64,000 nucleotides of DNA from Eudorina sp. 2006-703-Eu-15 (Eukaryota; Chlorophyta; Chlorophyceae; Chlamydomonadales; Volvocaceae): positions 815,501 to 879,500 of the forward strand of contig BDSI01000037.1 in NCBI GenBank assembly GCA_003117195.1, given 5' to 3'. The notes beneath the pieces were generated by a model. The model ran no database searches, was not told the origin of the DNA, and was given only the letters and a program-made list of their open reading frames with translations. Positions 1 to 13,102 of the stretch are shown in pieces (positions within the stretch are counted from its first letter, which is position 1; each line of letters starts with the position of its first letter). The position numbers and the translations under genes were made by a program.

Positions 1-3000
1 TTGACTTGCAGGCGGGCGCATCGAAAGGGGAGGTCCGCCAGGGGTGTGGGTAAGTCTCCGACTCGATGGCACGTCCGGATCCACGTGTTTGCGCAGCTGC
101 CTTCAGGGTATGAGCTGACTCATCGCGTCTTTAGCTTGCAGGCGGGCGCATCGGAAGGGGAGGTCCGCCAGGGGTGTGGGTAAGTCTCCGACTCGATGGC
201 AGGTCCGGATCCACGTGTTTGCGCAGCTGCCTTCAGGGTATGAGCTGACTCATCGCGTCTTTGCTTGCAGGCGGGCGCATCGGAAGGGGAGGTCCGCCAG
301 GGGTGTGGATAAGTCTCCGACTCGATGGCACGTCCGGATCCACGTGTTTGCGCAGCTGCTTTCAGGGTATGAGCTGACTCATCGCGTCTTGACTTGCAGG
401 CGGGCGCATCGGAAGGGGAGGTCCGCCAGGGGTGTGGATAAGTCTCCGACTCGATGGCAGTCCGGATCACGTGTTTGCGCAGCTGCCTTCAGGGTATGAG
501 CTGACTCATCGCGTCTTTGCTTGCAGGCGGGCGCATCGGAAGGGAGGTCCGCCAGGGGGTGTGGATAAGTCTCCGACTCGATGGCACGTCCGGATCCACG
601 TGTTTGCGCAGCTGCTTCAGGGTATGAGCTGACTCATCGCGTCTTTGCTTGCAGGCGGGCGCATCGAAAGGGGAGGTCCGCCAGGGGTGTGGATAAGTCT
701 CCGACTCGATGGCACGTCCGGATCCACGTGTTTGCGCAGCTGCCTTCAGGGTATGAGCTGACTCATCGCGTCTTTGACTTGCAGGCGGGCGCATCGGAAG
801 GGAGGTCCGCCAGGGGTGTGGGATAAGTCTCCGACTCGATGGCACGTCCGGATCCACGTGTTTGCGCAGCTGCCTTCAGGGTATGAGCTGACTCATCGCG
901 TCTTTGCTTGCAGGCGGGCGCATCGGAAGGGAGGTCCGCCAGGGGTGTGGTAAGTCTCCGACTCGATGGCACGTCCGGATCCACGTGTTTGCGCAGCTGC
1001 TTCAGGGTATGAGCTGACTCATCGCGTCTTTGCTTGCAGGCGGGCGCATCGAAGGGAGGTCCGCCAGGGGTGTGGTAAGTCTCCGACTCGATGGCACGTC
1101 CGGATCCACGTGTTTGCGCAGCTGCCTTCAGGGTATGAGCTGACTCATCGCGTCTTTGCTTGCAGGCGGGCGCATCGGAAGGGGAGGTCCGCCAGGGTGT
1201 GGGTAAGTCTCCGACTCGATGGCACGTCCGGATCCACGTGTTTGCGCAGCTGCCTTCAGGGTATGAGCTGACTCATCGCGTCTTTGCTTGCAGGCGGGCG
1301 CATCGGAGGGGAGGTCCGCCAGGGGTGTGGATAAGTCTCCGACTCGATGGCACGTCCGGATCCACGTGTTTGCGCAGCTGCTTTCAGGGTATGAGCTGAC
1401 TCATCGCGTCTTGACTTGCAGGCGGGCGCATCGAAAGGGGAGGTCCGCCAGGGGTGTGGATAAGTCTCCGACTCGATGGCACGTCCGGATCCACGTGTTT
1501 GCGCAGCTGCCTTCAGGGTATGAGCTGACTCATCGCGTCTTTACTTGCAGGCGGGCGCATCGGAAGGGGAGGTCCGCCAGGGGTGTGGGTAAGTCTCCGA
1601 CTCGATGGCAGGTCCGGATCCACGTGTTTGCGCAGCTGCCTTCAGGGTATGAGCTGACTCATCGCGTCTTTGCTTGCAGGGCGGGCGCATCGGAAGGGGA
1701 GGTCCGCCAGGGGTGTGGTAAGTCTCCGACTCGATGGCACGTCCGGATCCACGTGTTTGCGCAGCTGCTTTCAGGGTATGAGCTGACTCATCGCGTCTTT
1801 GCTTGCAGGGCGGGCGCATCGAAAGGGGAGGTCCGCCAGGGGTGTGGATAAGTCTCCGACTCGATGGCACGTCCGGATCCACGTGTTTGCGCAGCTGCCT
1901 TCAGGGTATGAGCTGACTCATCGCGTCTTTGCTTGCAGGCGGGGCGCATCGGCAGGGGAGGTCCGCCAGGGGTGTGGATAAGTCTCCGACTCGATGGCAC
2001 GTCCGGATCCACGTGTTTGCGCAGCTGCCTTTCAGGGTATGAGCTGACTCATCGCGTCTTTGCTTGCAGGCGGGCGCATCGAAAGGGGAGGTCCGCCAGG
2101 GGTGTGGATAAGTCTCCGACTCGATGGCACGTCCGGATCCACGTGTTTGCGCAGCTGCCTTCAGGGTATGAGCTGACTCATCGCGTCTTTGACTTGCAGG
2201 CGGGCGCATCGGAAGGGGAGGTCCGCCAGGGGTGTGGGTAAGTCTCCGACTCGATGGCAGGTCCGGATCCACGTGTTTGCGCAGCTGCCTTCAGGGTATG
2301 AGCTGACTCATCGCGTCTTTGACTTGCAGGCGGGCGCATCGGAAGGGGAGGTCCGCCAGGGTGTGGATAAGTCTCCGACTCGATGGCACGTCCGGATCCA
2401 CGTGTTTGCGCAGCTGCTTTCAGGGTATGAGCTGACTCATCGCGTCTTGCTTGCAGGCGGGCGCATCGAAAGGGGAGGTCCGCCAGGGGTGTGGATAAGT
2501 CTCCGACTCGATGGCACGTCCGGATCCACGTGTTTGCGCAGCTGCCTTCAGGGTATGAGCTGACTCATCGCGTCTTGACTTGCAGGCGGGCGCATCGGAA
2601 GGGGAGGTCCGCCAGGGGTGTGGGTAAGTCTCCGACTCGATGGCAGTCCGGATCCACGTGTTTGCGCAGCTGCCTTCAGGGTATGAGCTGACTCATCGCG
2701 TCTTTGCTTGCAGGCGGGCGCATCGGAAGGGAGGTCCGCCAGGGGTGTGGATAAGTCTCCGACTCGATGGCACGTCCGGATCCACGTGTTTGCGCAGCTG
2801 CTTTCAGGGTATGAGCTGACTCATCGCGTCTTTGACTTGCAGGCGGGCGCATCGGAAGGGGAGGTCCGCCAGGGGTGTGGATAAGTCTCCGACTCGATGG
2901 CACGTCCGGATCCACGTGTTTGCGCAGCTGCCTTCAGGGTATGAGCTGACTCATCGCGTCTTTGCTTGCAGGCGGGCGCATCGGAAGGGGAGGTCCGCCA

Positions 3001-6000
3001 GGGGTGTGGATAAGTCTCCGACTCGATGGCACGTCCGGATCCACGTGTTTGCGCAGCTGCCTTCAGGGTATGAGCTGACTCATCGCGTCTTTACTTGCAG
3101 GCGGGCGCATCGGAAGGGGAGGTCCGCCAGGGGTGTGGATAAGTCTCCGACTCGATGGCACGTCCGGATCCACGTGTTTGCGCAGCTGCTTCAGGGTATG
3201 AGCTGACTCATCGCGTCTTTGACTTGCAGGCGGGCGCATCGAAAGGGGAGGTCCGCCAGGGGTGTGGATAAGTCTCCGACTCGATGGCACGTCCGGATCC
3301 ACGTGTTTGCGCAGCTGCCTTCAGGGTATGAGCTGACTCATCGCGTCTTTACTTGCAGGCGGGCGCATCGGAAGGGGAGGTCCGCCAGGGGTGTGGGTAA
3401 GTCTCCGACTCGATGGCAGGTCCGGATCCACGTGTTTGCGCAGCTGCCTTCAGGGTATGAGCTGACTCATCGCGTCTTTGCTTGCAGGCGGGCGCATCGG
3501 AAGGGAGGTCCGCCAGGGGTGTGGGTAAGTCTCCGACTCGATGGCACGTCCGGATCCACGTGTTTGCGCAGCTGCCTTCAGGGTATGAGCTGACTCATCG
3601 CGTCTTGACTTGCAGGCGGGCGCATCGAAAGGGGAGGTCCGCCAGGGGTGTGGATAAGTCTCCGACTCGATGGCACGTCCGGATCCACGTGTTTGCGCAG
3701 CTGCCTTCAGGGTATGAGCTGACTCATCGCGTCTTGACTTGCAGGCGGGCGCATCGGAAGGGGAGGTCCGCCAGGGGTGTGGATAAGTCTCCGACTCGAT
3801 GGCACGTCCGGATCCACGTGTTTGCGCAGCTGCTTTCAGGGTATGAGCTGACTCATCGCGTCTTTGACTTGCAGGCGGGCGCATCGGAAGGGGAGGTCCG
3901 CCAGGGGTGTGGATAAGTCTCCGACTCGATGGCACGTCCGGATCCACGTGTTTGCGCAGCTGCCTTCAGGGTATGAGCTGACTCATCGCGTCTTGACTTG
4001 CAGGCGGGCGCATCGGAAGGGGAGGTCCGCCAGGGGTGTGGGTAAGTCTCCGACTCGATGGCAGGTCCGGATCCACGTGTTTGCGCAGCTGCCTTCAGGG
4101 TATGAGCTGACTCATCGCGTCTTTGCTTGCAGGCGGGCGCATCGGAAGGGGAGGTCCGCCAGGGGTGTGGATAAGTCTCCGACTCGATGGCACGTCCGGA
4201 TCCACGTGTTTGCGCAGCTGCTTTCAGGGTATGAGCTGACTCATCGCGTCTTTGACTTGCAGGCGGGCGCATCGGAAGGGGAGGTCCGCCAGGGGTGTGG
4301 ATAAGTCTCCGACTCGATGCACGTCCGGATCCACGTGTTTGCGCAGCTGCCTTCAGGGTATGAGCTGACTCATCGCGTCTTTACTTGCAGGCGGGCGCAT
4401 CGGAAGGGGAGGTCCGCCAGGGGTGTGGTAAGTCTCCGACTCGATGGCACGTCCGGATCCACGTGTTTGCGCAGCTGCCTTCAGGGTATGAGCTGACTCA
4501 TCGCGTCTTTGCTTGCAGGCGGGCGCATCGGAAGGGGAGGTCCGCCAGGGGTGTGGATAAGTCTCCGACTCGATGGCACGTCCGGATCCACGTGTTTGCG
4601 CAGCTGCTTTCAGGGTATGAGCTGACTCATCGCGTCTTGACTTGCAGGCGGGCGCATCGAAAGGGGAGGTCCGCCAGGGGTGTGGATAAGTCTCCGACTC
4701 GATGGCACGTCCGGATCCACGTGTTTGCGCAGCTGCCTTCAGGGTATGAGCTGACTCATCGCGTCTTTACTTGCAGGCGGGCGCATCGGAAGGGGAGGTC
4801 CGCCAGGGTGTGGGTAAGTCTCCGACTCGATGGCAGGTCCGGATCCACGTGTTTGCGCAGCTGCCTTCAGGGTATGAGCTGACTCATCGCGTCTTTGCTT
4901 GCAGGCGGGCGCATCGGAAGGGGAGGTCCGCCAGGGGTGTGGGTAAGTCTCCGACTCGATGGCACGTCCGGATCCACGTGTTTGCGCAGCTGCTTTCAGG
5001 GTATGAGCTGACTCATCGCGTCTTTGCTTGCAGGGGCGGGCGCATCGGAAGGGGAGGTCCGCCAGGGGTGTGGATAAGTCTCCGACTCGATGGCACGTCC
5101 GGATCCACGTGTTTGCGCAGCTGCCTTCAGGGTATGAGCTGACTCATCGCGTCTTTGCTTGCAGGCGGGCGCATCGGCAGGGGAGGTCCGCCAGGGGTGT
5201 GGATAAGTCTCCGACTCGATGGCACGTCCGGATCCACGTGTTTGCGCAGCTGCTTTCAGGGTATGAGCTGACTCATCGCGTCTTTGCTTGCAGGCGGGCG
5301 CATCGAAAGGGAGGTCCGCCAGGGGTGTGGATAAGTCTCCGACTCGATGGCACGTCCGGATCCACGTGTTTGCGCAGCTGCCTTCAGGGTATGAGCTGAC
5401 TCATCGCGTCTTTACTTGCAGGCGGGCGCATCGGAAGGGGAGGTCCGCCAGGGGTGTGGGTAAGTCTCCGACTCGATGGCAGGTCCGGATCCACGTGTTT
5501 GCGCAGCTGCCTTCAGGGTATGAGCTGACTCATCGCGTCTTTGCTTGCAGGCGGGCGCATCGGAAGGGGAGGTCCGCCAGGGTGTGGATAAGTCTCCGAC
5601 TCGATGGCACGTCCGGATCCACGTGTTTGCGCAGCTGCTTTCAGGGTATGAGCTGACTCATCGCGTCTTTGCTTGCAGGCGGGCGCATCGAAAGGGGAGG
5701 TCCGCCAGGGGTGTGGATAAGTCTCCGACTCGATGGCACGTCCGGATCCACGTGTTTGCGCAGCTGCCTTCAGGGTATGAGCTGACTCATCGCGTCTTTA
5801 CTTGCAGGCGGGCGCATCGGAAGGGGAGGTCCGCCAGGGGTGTGGGTAAGTCTCCGACTCGATGGCAGGTCCGGATCCACGTGTTTGCGCAGCTGCCTTC
5901 AGGGTATGAGCTGACTCATCGCGTCTTTGCTTGCAGGCGGGCGCATCGGAAGGGGAGGTCCGCCAGGGGTGTGGATAAGTCTCCGACTCGATGGCACGTC

Positions 6001-9000
6001 CGGATCCACGTGTTTGCGCAGCTGCTTTCAGGGTATGAGCTGACTCATCGCGTCTTGACTTGCAGGCGGGCGCATCGAAAGGGGAGGTCCGCCAGGGGTG
6101 TGGATAAGTCTCCGACTCGATGGCACGTCCGGATCCACGTGTTTGCGCAGCTGCCTTCAGGGTATGAGCTGACTCATCGCGTCTTGACTTGCAGGCGGGC
6201 GCATCGGAAGGGGAGGTCCGCCAGGGGTGTGGATAAGTCTCCGACTCGATGGCACGTCCGGATCCACGTGTTTGCGCAGCTGCTTTCAGGGTATGAGCTG
6301 ACTCATCGCGTCTTGACTTGCAGGCGGGCGCATCGAAAGGGGAGGTCCGCCAGGGGTGTGGATAAGTCTCCGACTCGATGGCACGTCCGGATCCACGTGT
6401 TTGCGCAGCTGCCTTCAGGGTATGAGCTGACTCATCGCGTCTTTACTTGCAGGCGGGCGCATCGGAAGGGGAGGTCCGCCAGGGGTGTGGGTAAGTCTCC
6501 GACTCGATGGCAGGTCCGGATCCACGTGTTTGCGCAGCTGCCTTCAGGGTATGAGCTGACTCATCGCGTCTTTGCTTGCAGGCGGGCGCATCGGAAGGGG
6601 AGGTCCGCCAGGGGTGTGGGTAAGTCTCCGACTCGATGGCACGTCCGGATCCACGTGTTTGCGCAGCTGCCTTCAGGGTATGAGCTGACTCATCGCGTCT
6701 TGACTTGCAGGCGGGCGCATCGGAAGGGGAGGTCCGCCGGGGTGTGGATAAGTCTCCGACTCGATGGCACGTCCGGATCCACGTGTTTGCGCAGCTGCCT
6801 TCAGGGTATGAGCTGACTCATCGCGTCTTTGCTTGCAGGCGGGCGCATCGGAAGGGGAGGTCCGCCAGGGGTGTGGATAAGTCTCCGACTCGATGGCACG
6901 TCCGGATCCACGTGTTTGCGCAGCTGCCTTCAGGGTATGAGCTGACTCATCGCGTCTTGACTTGCAGGCGGGCGCATCGGAAGGGGAGGTCCGCCAGGGG
7001 TGTGGATAAGTCTCCGACTCGATGGCACGTCCGGATCCACGTGTTTGCGCAGCTGCCTTCAGGGTATGAGCTGACTCATCGCGTCTTGACTTGCAGGCGG
7101 GCGCATCGGAAGGGGAGGTCCGCCAGGGGTGTGGATAAGTCTCCGACTCGATGGCACGTCCGGATCCACGTGTTTGCGCAGCTGCCTTCAGGGTATGAGC
7201 TGACTCATCGCGTCTTTGCTTGCAGGCGGGCGCATCGGAAGGGGAGGTCCGCCAGGGGTGTGGATAAGTCTCCGACTCGATGGCACGTCCGGATCCACGT
7301 GTTTGCGCAGCTGCTTCAGGGTATGAGCTGACTCATCGCGTCTTGACTTGCAGGCGGGCGCATCGAAAGGGGAGGTCCGCCAGGGGTGTGGATAAGTCTC
7401 CGACTCGATGGCACGTCCGGATCCACGTGTTTGCGCAGCTGCTTCAGGGTATGAGCTGACTCATCGCGTCTTTGACTTGCAGGCGGGCGCATCGAAAGGG
7501 GAGGTCCGCCAGGGGTGTGGATAAGTCTCCGACTCGATGGCACGTCCGGATCCACGTGTTTGCGCAGCTGCCTTCAGGGTATGAGCTGACTCATCGCGTC
7601 TTTACTTGCAGGCGGGCGCATCGAAAGGGGAGGTCCGCCAGGGGTGTGGATAAGTCTCCGACTCGATGGCAGGTCCGGATCCACGTGTTTGCGCAGCTGC
7701 CTTCAGGGTATGAGCTGACTCATCGCGTCTTGACTTGCAGGCGGGCGCATCGAAAGGGGAGGTCCGCCAGGGGTGTGGATAAGTCTCCGACTCGATGGCA
7801 GGTCCGGATCCACGTGTTTGCGCAGCTGCCTTCAGGGTATGAGCTGACTCATCGCGTCTTGACTTGCAGGCGGGCGCATCGAAAGGGGAGGTCCGCCAGG
7901 GGTGTGGGTAAGTCTCCGACTCGATGGCAGGTCCGGATCCACGTGTTTGCGCAGCTGCTTTAAGGGTATGAGCTGACTCATCGCGTCTTTGCTTGCAGGC
8001 GGGCGCATTGGAAGTTGAGGTCCGCCAGGGGTGTGGGTAAGTCTCCGACTCGATGGCAGGTCTGGATCCACGTGTTTGCGCAGCTGCCTTCAGGGTATGA
8101 GCTGACTCATCGCGTCTTGACTTGCAGGCGGGCGCATCGAAAGGGGAGGTCCGCCAGGGGTGTGGGTAAGTCTCCGACTCGATGGCACGTCCGGATCCAC
8201 GTGTTTGCGCAGCTGCTTTCAGGGTATGAGCTGACTCATCGCGTCTTGACTTGCAGGCGGGCGCATCGGCAGGGGAGGTCCGCCAGGGGTGTGGATAAGT
8301 CTCCGACTCGATGGCACGTCCGGATCCACGTGTTTGCGCAGCTGCTTTCAGGGTATGAGCTGACTCATCGCGTCTTGACTTGCAGGCGGGCGCATCGAAA
8401 GGGGAGGTCCGCCAGGGGTGTGGATAAGTCTCCGACTCGATGGCACGTCCGGATCCACGTGTTTGCGCAGCTGCCTTCAGGGTATGAGCTGACTCATCGC
8501 GTCTTTACTTGCAGGCGGGCGCATCGGAAGGGGAGGTCCGCCAGGGGTGTGGGTAAGTCTCCGACTCGATGGCAGGTCCGGATCCACGTGTTTGCGCAGC
8601 TGCCTTCAGGGTATGAGCTGACTCATCGCGTCTTTGCTTGCAGGCGGGCGCATCGGAAGGGGAGGTCCGCCAGGGGTGTGGATAAGTCTCCGACTCGATG
8701 GCACGTCCGGATCCACGTGTTTGCGCAGCTGCTTTCAGGGTATGAGCTGACTCATCGCGTCTTGACTTGCAGGCGGGCGCATCGAAAGGGGAGGTCCGCC
8801 AGGGGTGTGGATAAGTCTCCGACTCGATGGCACGTCCGGATCCACGTGTTTGCGCAGCTGCCTTCAGGGTATGAGCTGACTCATCGCGTCTTTACTTGCA
8901 GGCGGCGCATCGGAAGGGGAGGTCCGCCAGGGGTGTGGGTAAGTCTCCGACTCGATGGCAGGTCCGGATCCACGTGTTTGCGCAGCTGCCTTCAGGGTAT

Positions 9001-12000
9001 GAGCTGACTCATCGCGTCTTTGCTTGCAGGGGCGGGCGCATCGGAAGGGGAGGTCCGCCAGGGGTGTGGGTAAGTCTCCGACTCGATGGCACGTCCGGAT
9101 CCACGTGTTTGCGCAGCTGCTTTAAGGGTATGAGCTGACTCATCGCGTCTTTGCTTGCAGGGGCGGGCGCATCGGAAGGGGAGGTCCGCCTGGGGTGTGG
9201 ATAAGTCTCCGACTCGATGGCACGTCCGGATCCACGTGTTTGCGCAGCTGCCTTCAGGGTATGAGCTGACTCATCGCGTCTTTGCTTGCAGGCGGGCGCA
9301 TCGGCAGGGGAGGTCCGCCAGGGGTGTGGATAAGTCTCCGACTCGATGGCACGTCCGGATCCACGTGTTTGCGCAGCTGCTTTCAGGGTATGAGCTGACT
9401 CATCGCGTCTTTGCTTGCAGGCGGGCGCATCGAAAGGGGAGGTCCGCCAGGGGTGTGGATAAGTCTCCGACTCGATGGCACGTCCGGATCCACGTGTTTG
9501 CGCAGCTGCCTTCAGGGTATGAGCTGACTCATCGCGTCTTTACTTGCAGGCGGGCGCATCGGAAGGGGAGGTCCGCCAGGGGTGTGGGTAAGTCTCCGAC
9601 TCGATGGCAGGTCCGGATCCACGTGTTTGCGCAGCTGCCTTCAGGGTATGAGCTGACTCATCGCGTCTTTGCTTGCAGGCGGGCGCATCGGAAGGGGAGG
9701 TCCGCCAGGGGTGTGGGTAAGTCTCCGACTCGATGGCACGTCCGGATCCACGTGTTTGCGCAGCTGCTTTCAGGGTATGAGCTGACTCATCGCGTCTTTG
9801 CTTGCAGGCGGGCGCATCGAAAGGGGAGGTCCGCCAGGGGTGTGGATAAGTCTCCGACTCGATGGCACGTCCGGATCCACGTGTTTGCGCAGCTGCCTTC
9901 AGGGTATGAGCTGACTCATCGCGTCTTTACTTGCAGGCGGGCGCATCGGAAGGGGAGGTCCGCCAGGGGTGTGGGTAAGTCTCCGACTCGATGGCAGGTC
10001 CGGATCCACGTGTTTGCGCAGCTGCCTTCAGGGTATGAGCTGACTCATCGCGTCTTTGCTTGCAGGCGGGCGCATCGGAAGGGGAGGTCCGCCAGGGGTG
10101 TGGATAAGTCTCCGACTCGATGGCACGTCCGGATCCACGTGTTTGCGCAGCTGCTTTCAGGGTATGAGCTGACTCATCGCGTCTTGACTTGCAGGCGGGC
10201 GCATCGAAAGGGGAGGTCCGCCAGGGGTGTGGATAAGTCTCCGACTCGATGGCACGTCCGGATCCACGTGTTTGCGCAGCTGCCTTCAGGGTATGAGCTG
10301 ACTCATCGCGTCTTTACTTGCAGGCGGGCGCATCGGAAGGGGAGGTCCGCCAGGGGTGTGGATAAGTCTCCGACTCGATGGCACGTCCGGATCCACGTGT
10401 TTGCGCAGCTGCTTTCAGGGTATGAGCTGACTCATCGCGTCTTGACTTGCAGGCGGGCGCATCGAAAGGGGAGGTCCGCCAGGGGTGTGGATAAGTCTCC
10501 GACTCGATGGCACGTCCGGATCCACGTGTTTGCGCAGCTGCCTTCAGGGTATGAGCTGACTCATCGCGTCTTTACTTGCAGGCGGGCGCATCGGAAGGGG
10601 AGGTCCGCCAGGGGTGTGGGTAAGTCTCCGACTCGATGGCAGGTCCGGATCCACGTGTTTGCGCAGCTGCCTTCAGGGTATGAGCTGACTCATCGCGTCT
10701 TTGCTTGCAGGGGCGGGCGCATCGGAAGGGGAGGTCCGCCAGGGGTGTGGGTAAGTCTCCGACTCGATGGCACGTCCGGATCCACGTGTTTGCGCAGCTG
10801 CCTTCAGGGTATGAGCTGACTCATCGCGTCTTGACTTGCAGGCGGGCGCATCGGAAGGGGAGGTCCGCCTGGGGTGTGGATAAGTCTCCGACTCGATGGC
10901 ACGTCCGGATCCACGTGTTTGCGCAGCTGCCTTCAGGGTATGAGCTGACTCATCGCGTCTTTGCTTGCAGGCGGGCGCATCGGCAGGGGAGGTCCGCCAG
11001 GGGTGTGGATAAGTCTCCGACTCGATGGCACGTCCGGATCCACGTGTTTGCGCAGCTGCCTTCAGGGTATGAGCTGACTCATCGCGTCTTTACTTGCAGG
11101 CGGGCGCATCGGAAGGGGAGGTCCGCCAGGGGTGTGGATAAGTCTCCGACTCGATGGCACGTCCGGATCCACGTGTTTGCGCAGCTGCTTTCAGGGTATG
11201 AGCTGACTCATCGCGTCTTGACTTGCAGGCGGGCGCATCGAAAGGGGAGGTCCGCCAGGGGTGTGGATAAGTCTCCGACTCGATGGCACGTCCGGATCCA
11301 CGTGTTTGCGCAGCTGCCTTCAGGGTATGAGCTGACTCATCGCGTCTTTACTTGCAGGCGGGCGCATCGGAAGGGGAGGTCCGCCAGGGGTGTGGGTAAG
11401 TCTCCGACTCGATGGCAGGTCCGGATCCACGTGTTTGCGCAGCTGCCTTCAGGGTATGAGCTGACTCATCGCGTCTTTGCTTGCAGGGGCGGGCGCATCG
11501 GAAGGGGAGGTCCGCCAGGGGTGTGGGTAAGTCTCCGACTCGATGGCACGTCCGGATCCACGTGTTTGCGCAGCTGCCTTCAGGGTATGAGCTGACTCAT
11601 CGCGTCTTGACTTGCAGGCGGGCGCATCGGAAGGGGAGGTCCGCCTGGGGTGTGGATAAGTCTCCGACTCGATGGCACGTCCGGATCCACGTGTTTGCGC
11701 AGCTGCCTTCAGGGTATGAGCTGACTCATCGCGTCTTTGCTTGCAGGCGGGCGCATCGGCAGGGGAGGTCCGCCAGGGGTGTGGATAAGTCTCCGACTCG
11801 ATGGCACGTCCGGATCCACGTGTTTGCGCAGCTGCCTTCAGGGTATGAGCTGACTCATCGCGTCTTTACTTGCAGGCGGGCGCATCGGAAGGAGAGGTCC
11901 GCCTGGGGTGTGGATAAGTCTCCGACTCGATGGCACGTCCGGATCCACGTGTTTGCGCAGCTGCCTTCAGGGTATGAGCTGACTCATCGCGTCTTTGCTT

Positions 12001-12777
12001 GCAGGCGGGCGCATCGGCAGGGGAGGTCCGCCAGGGGTGTGGATAAGTCTCCGACTCGATGGCAGGTCCGGATCCACGTGTTTGCGCAGCTGCCTTCAGG
12101 GTATGAGCTGAGTCATCGCGTCTTTGCTTGCAGGCGGGCGCATCGGAAGGGGAGGTCCGCCAGGGGTGTGAGTAGGTCCCCGACTCGATGGCACGTCCGG
12201 ATCCACGTGTTTGCGCAGCTGCCTTCAGGGTATGAGCTGACTCATCGCGTCTTTGCTTGCAGGCGGGCGCATTGGAAGGAGAGGTCCGCCAGGGGTGTGG
12301 GTAAGTCTCCGACTCGATGGCACGTCCGGATCCACGTGTTTGCGCAGCTGCCTTCAGGGTATGAGCTGACTCATCGCGTCTTTGCTTGCAGGCGGGCGCA
12401 TTGGAAGGGGAGGTCCGCCAGGGGTGTGGATAAGTCTCCGACTCGATGGCACGTCCGGATCCACGTGTTTGCGCAGCTGCCTTCAGGGTATGAGCTGACT
12501 CATCGCGTCTTTGCTTGCAGGCGGGCGCATTGGAAGGAGAGGTCCGCCAGGGGTGTGGGTAAGTCTCCGACTCGATGGCACGTCCGGATCCACGTGTTTG
12601 CGCAGCTGCTTTAAGGGTATGAGCTGACGCATCGCGTCATAACTTGCAGGCGGGCGCATCGGAAGGAGAGGTCCGCCAGGGGTGTGGGTAAGTCTCCAAC
12701 TCGATGGCACGTCCGGATCCACGTGTTTGCGCAGCTGCCTTCAGGGTATGAGCTGACGCATCGTGTCTTTGCTTGCA
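1..12777. repeat. 129-bp satellite array, about 99 tandem units, truncated by window start
   Basis: The unit is about 129 bp (128-131 by small indels) and repeats head to tail from base 1. Each unit holds a GC-rich block, GTAAGT or ATAAGT, a BamHI-like GGATCC joined to a CACGTG E-box, GCAGCTGC, TGAGCTGACTCATCG and CTTGCAG. Variants recur at a few sites: GG(G/A)TAAGT, GCA(C/G)GTCCGG, CTGC(C/T)TTCAG, CG(G/A)AAGG versus CGGCAGG, and TTTGCTT/TTTACTT/TTGACTT. Because 129 is a multiple of 3, long open frames such as 9155-10819 arise on both strands, but 1-nt indels between units break them, so I do not call them genes. The array probably continues to the left. A centromeric, pericentromeric or subtelomeric satellite is the likeliest identity; the sequence alone does not decide. 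Confidence 0.97.
10705..12256. repeat. 776-bp higher-order repeat, two copies, within the satellite
   Basis: The segment starting at 10705 recurs 776 bp later at 11481. The copies share the same order of unit variants: a GGGGCGGGCGC start, then a GGGTAAGT unit, then a CCTGGGG unit, then a CGGCAGG unit. This corresponds to six 129-bp units plus two bases. A smaller three-unit (about 387-bp) pattern recurs through much of the array, for example at about 4.5-4.9, 5.4-6.6, 8.4-8.9 and 9.4-10.6 kb. Confidence 0.7.
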
Positions 12778-12811
12778 TGGTGGCTAACCCCCCCTTGCCA
12801 TGGCTGGTTGT

Positions 12812-13102
12812 CAGGAACGGGGTGGTTCCCTGGTAGAGTGGGCCCGGGGAGTGTTTCGGTGCACTTGTGGAGCCTGTCCGGAGCGCCATGGTGGCGCTAG
12901 TTCGTTCTCAGGAACGGGGTAGTTTCCTGGTAGAGTGGGCCCGGGGAGTGTTTCGGTGCACTTGTGGAGCCTGTCCGGAGCGCCATGGTGGCGCTAGTTC
13001 GTTCTCAGGAACGGGGTGGTTCCCTGGTAGAGTGGGCCCGGGGAGTGTTTCGGTGCACTTGTGGAGCCTGTCCGGAGCGCCATGGTGGCGCTAGTTCGGT
13101 TA
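12812..13102. repeat. 97-bp tandem repeat, three copies
   Basis: CAGGAACGGGG recurs at 12812, 12909 and 13006, a period of exactly 97 bp, and the units are nearly identical (one visible change, GGTGGTTCC versus GGTAGTTTCC). The sequence is unrelated to the 129-bp satellite that ends 35 bp earlier. Confidence 0.95.

Noticed and set aside
9155..10819. 554-residue open frame (and many similar ones) with 43-residue repeats
   Set aside because: It is a by-product of a 129-bp period. Frames on both strands are equally open and break whenever a unit has a 1-nt indel; no start, header or end signal.
1..12777. CRISPR array
   Set aside because: Units are contiguous with no unique spacers, and the genome is eukaryotic with introns.
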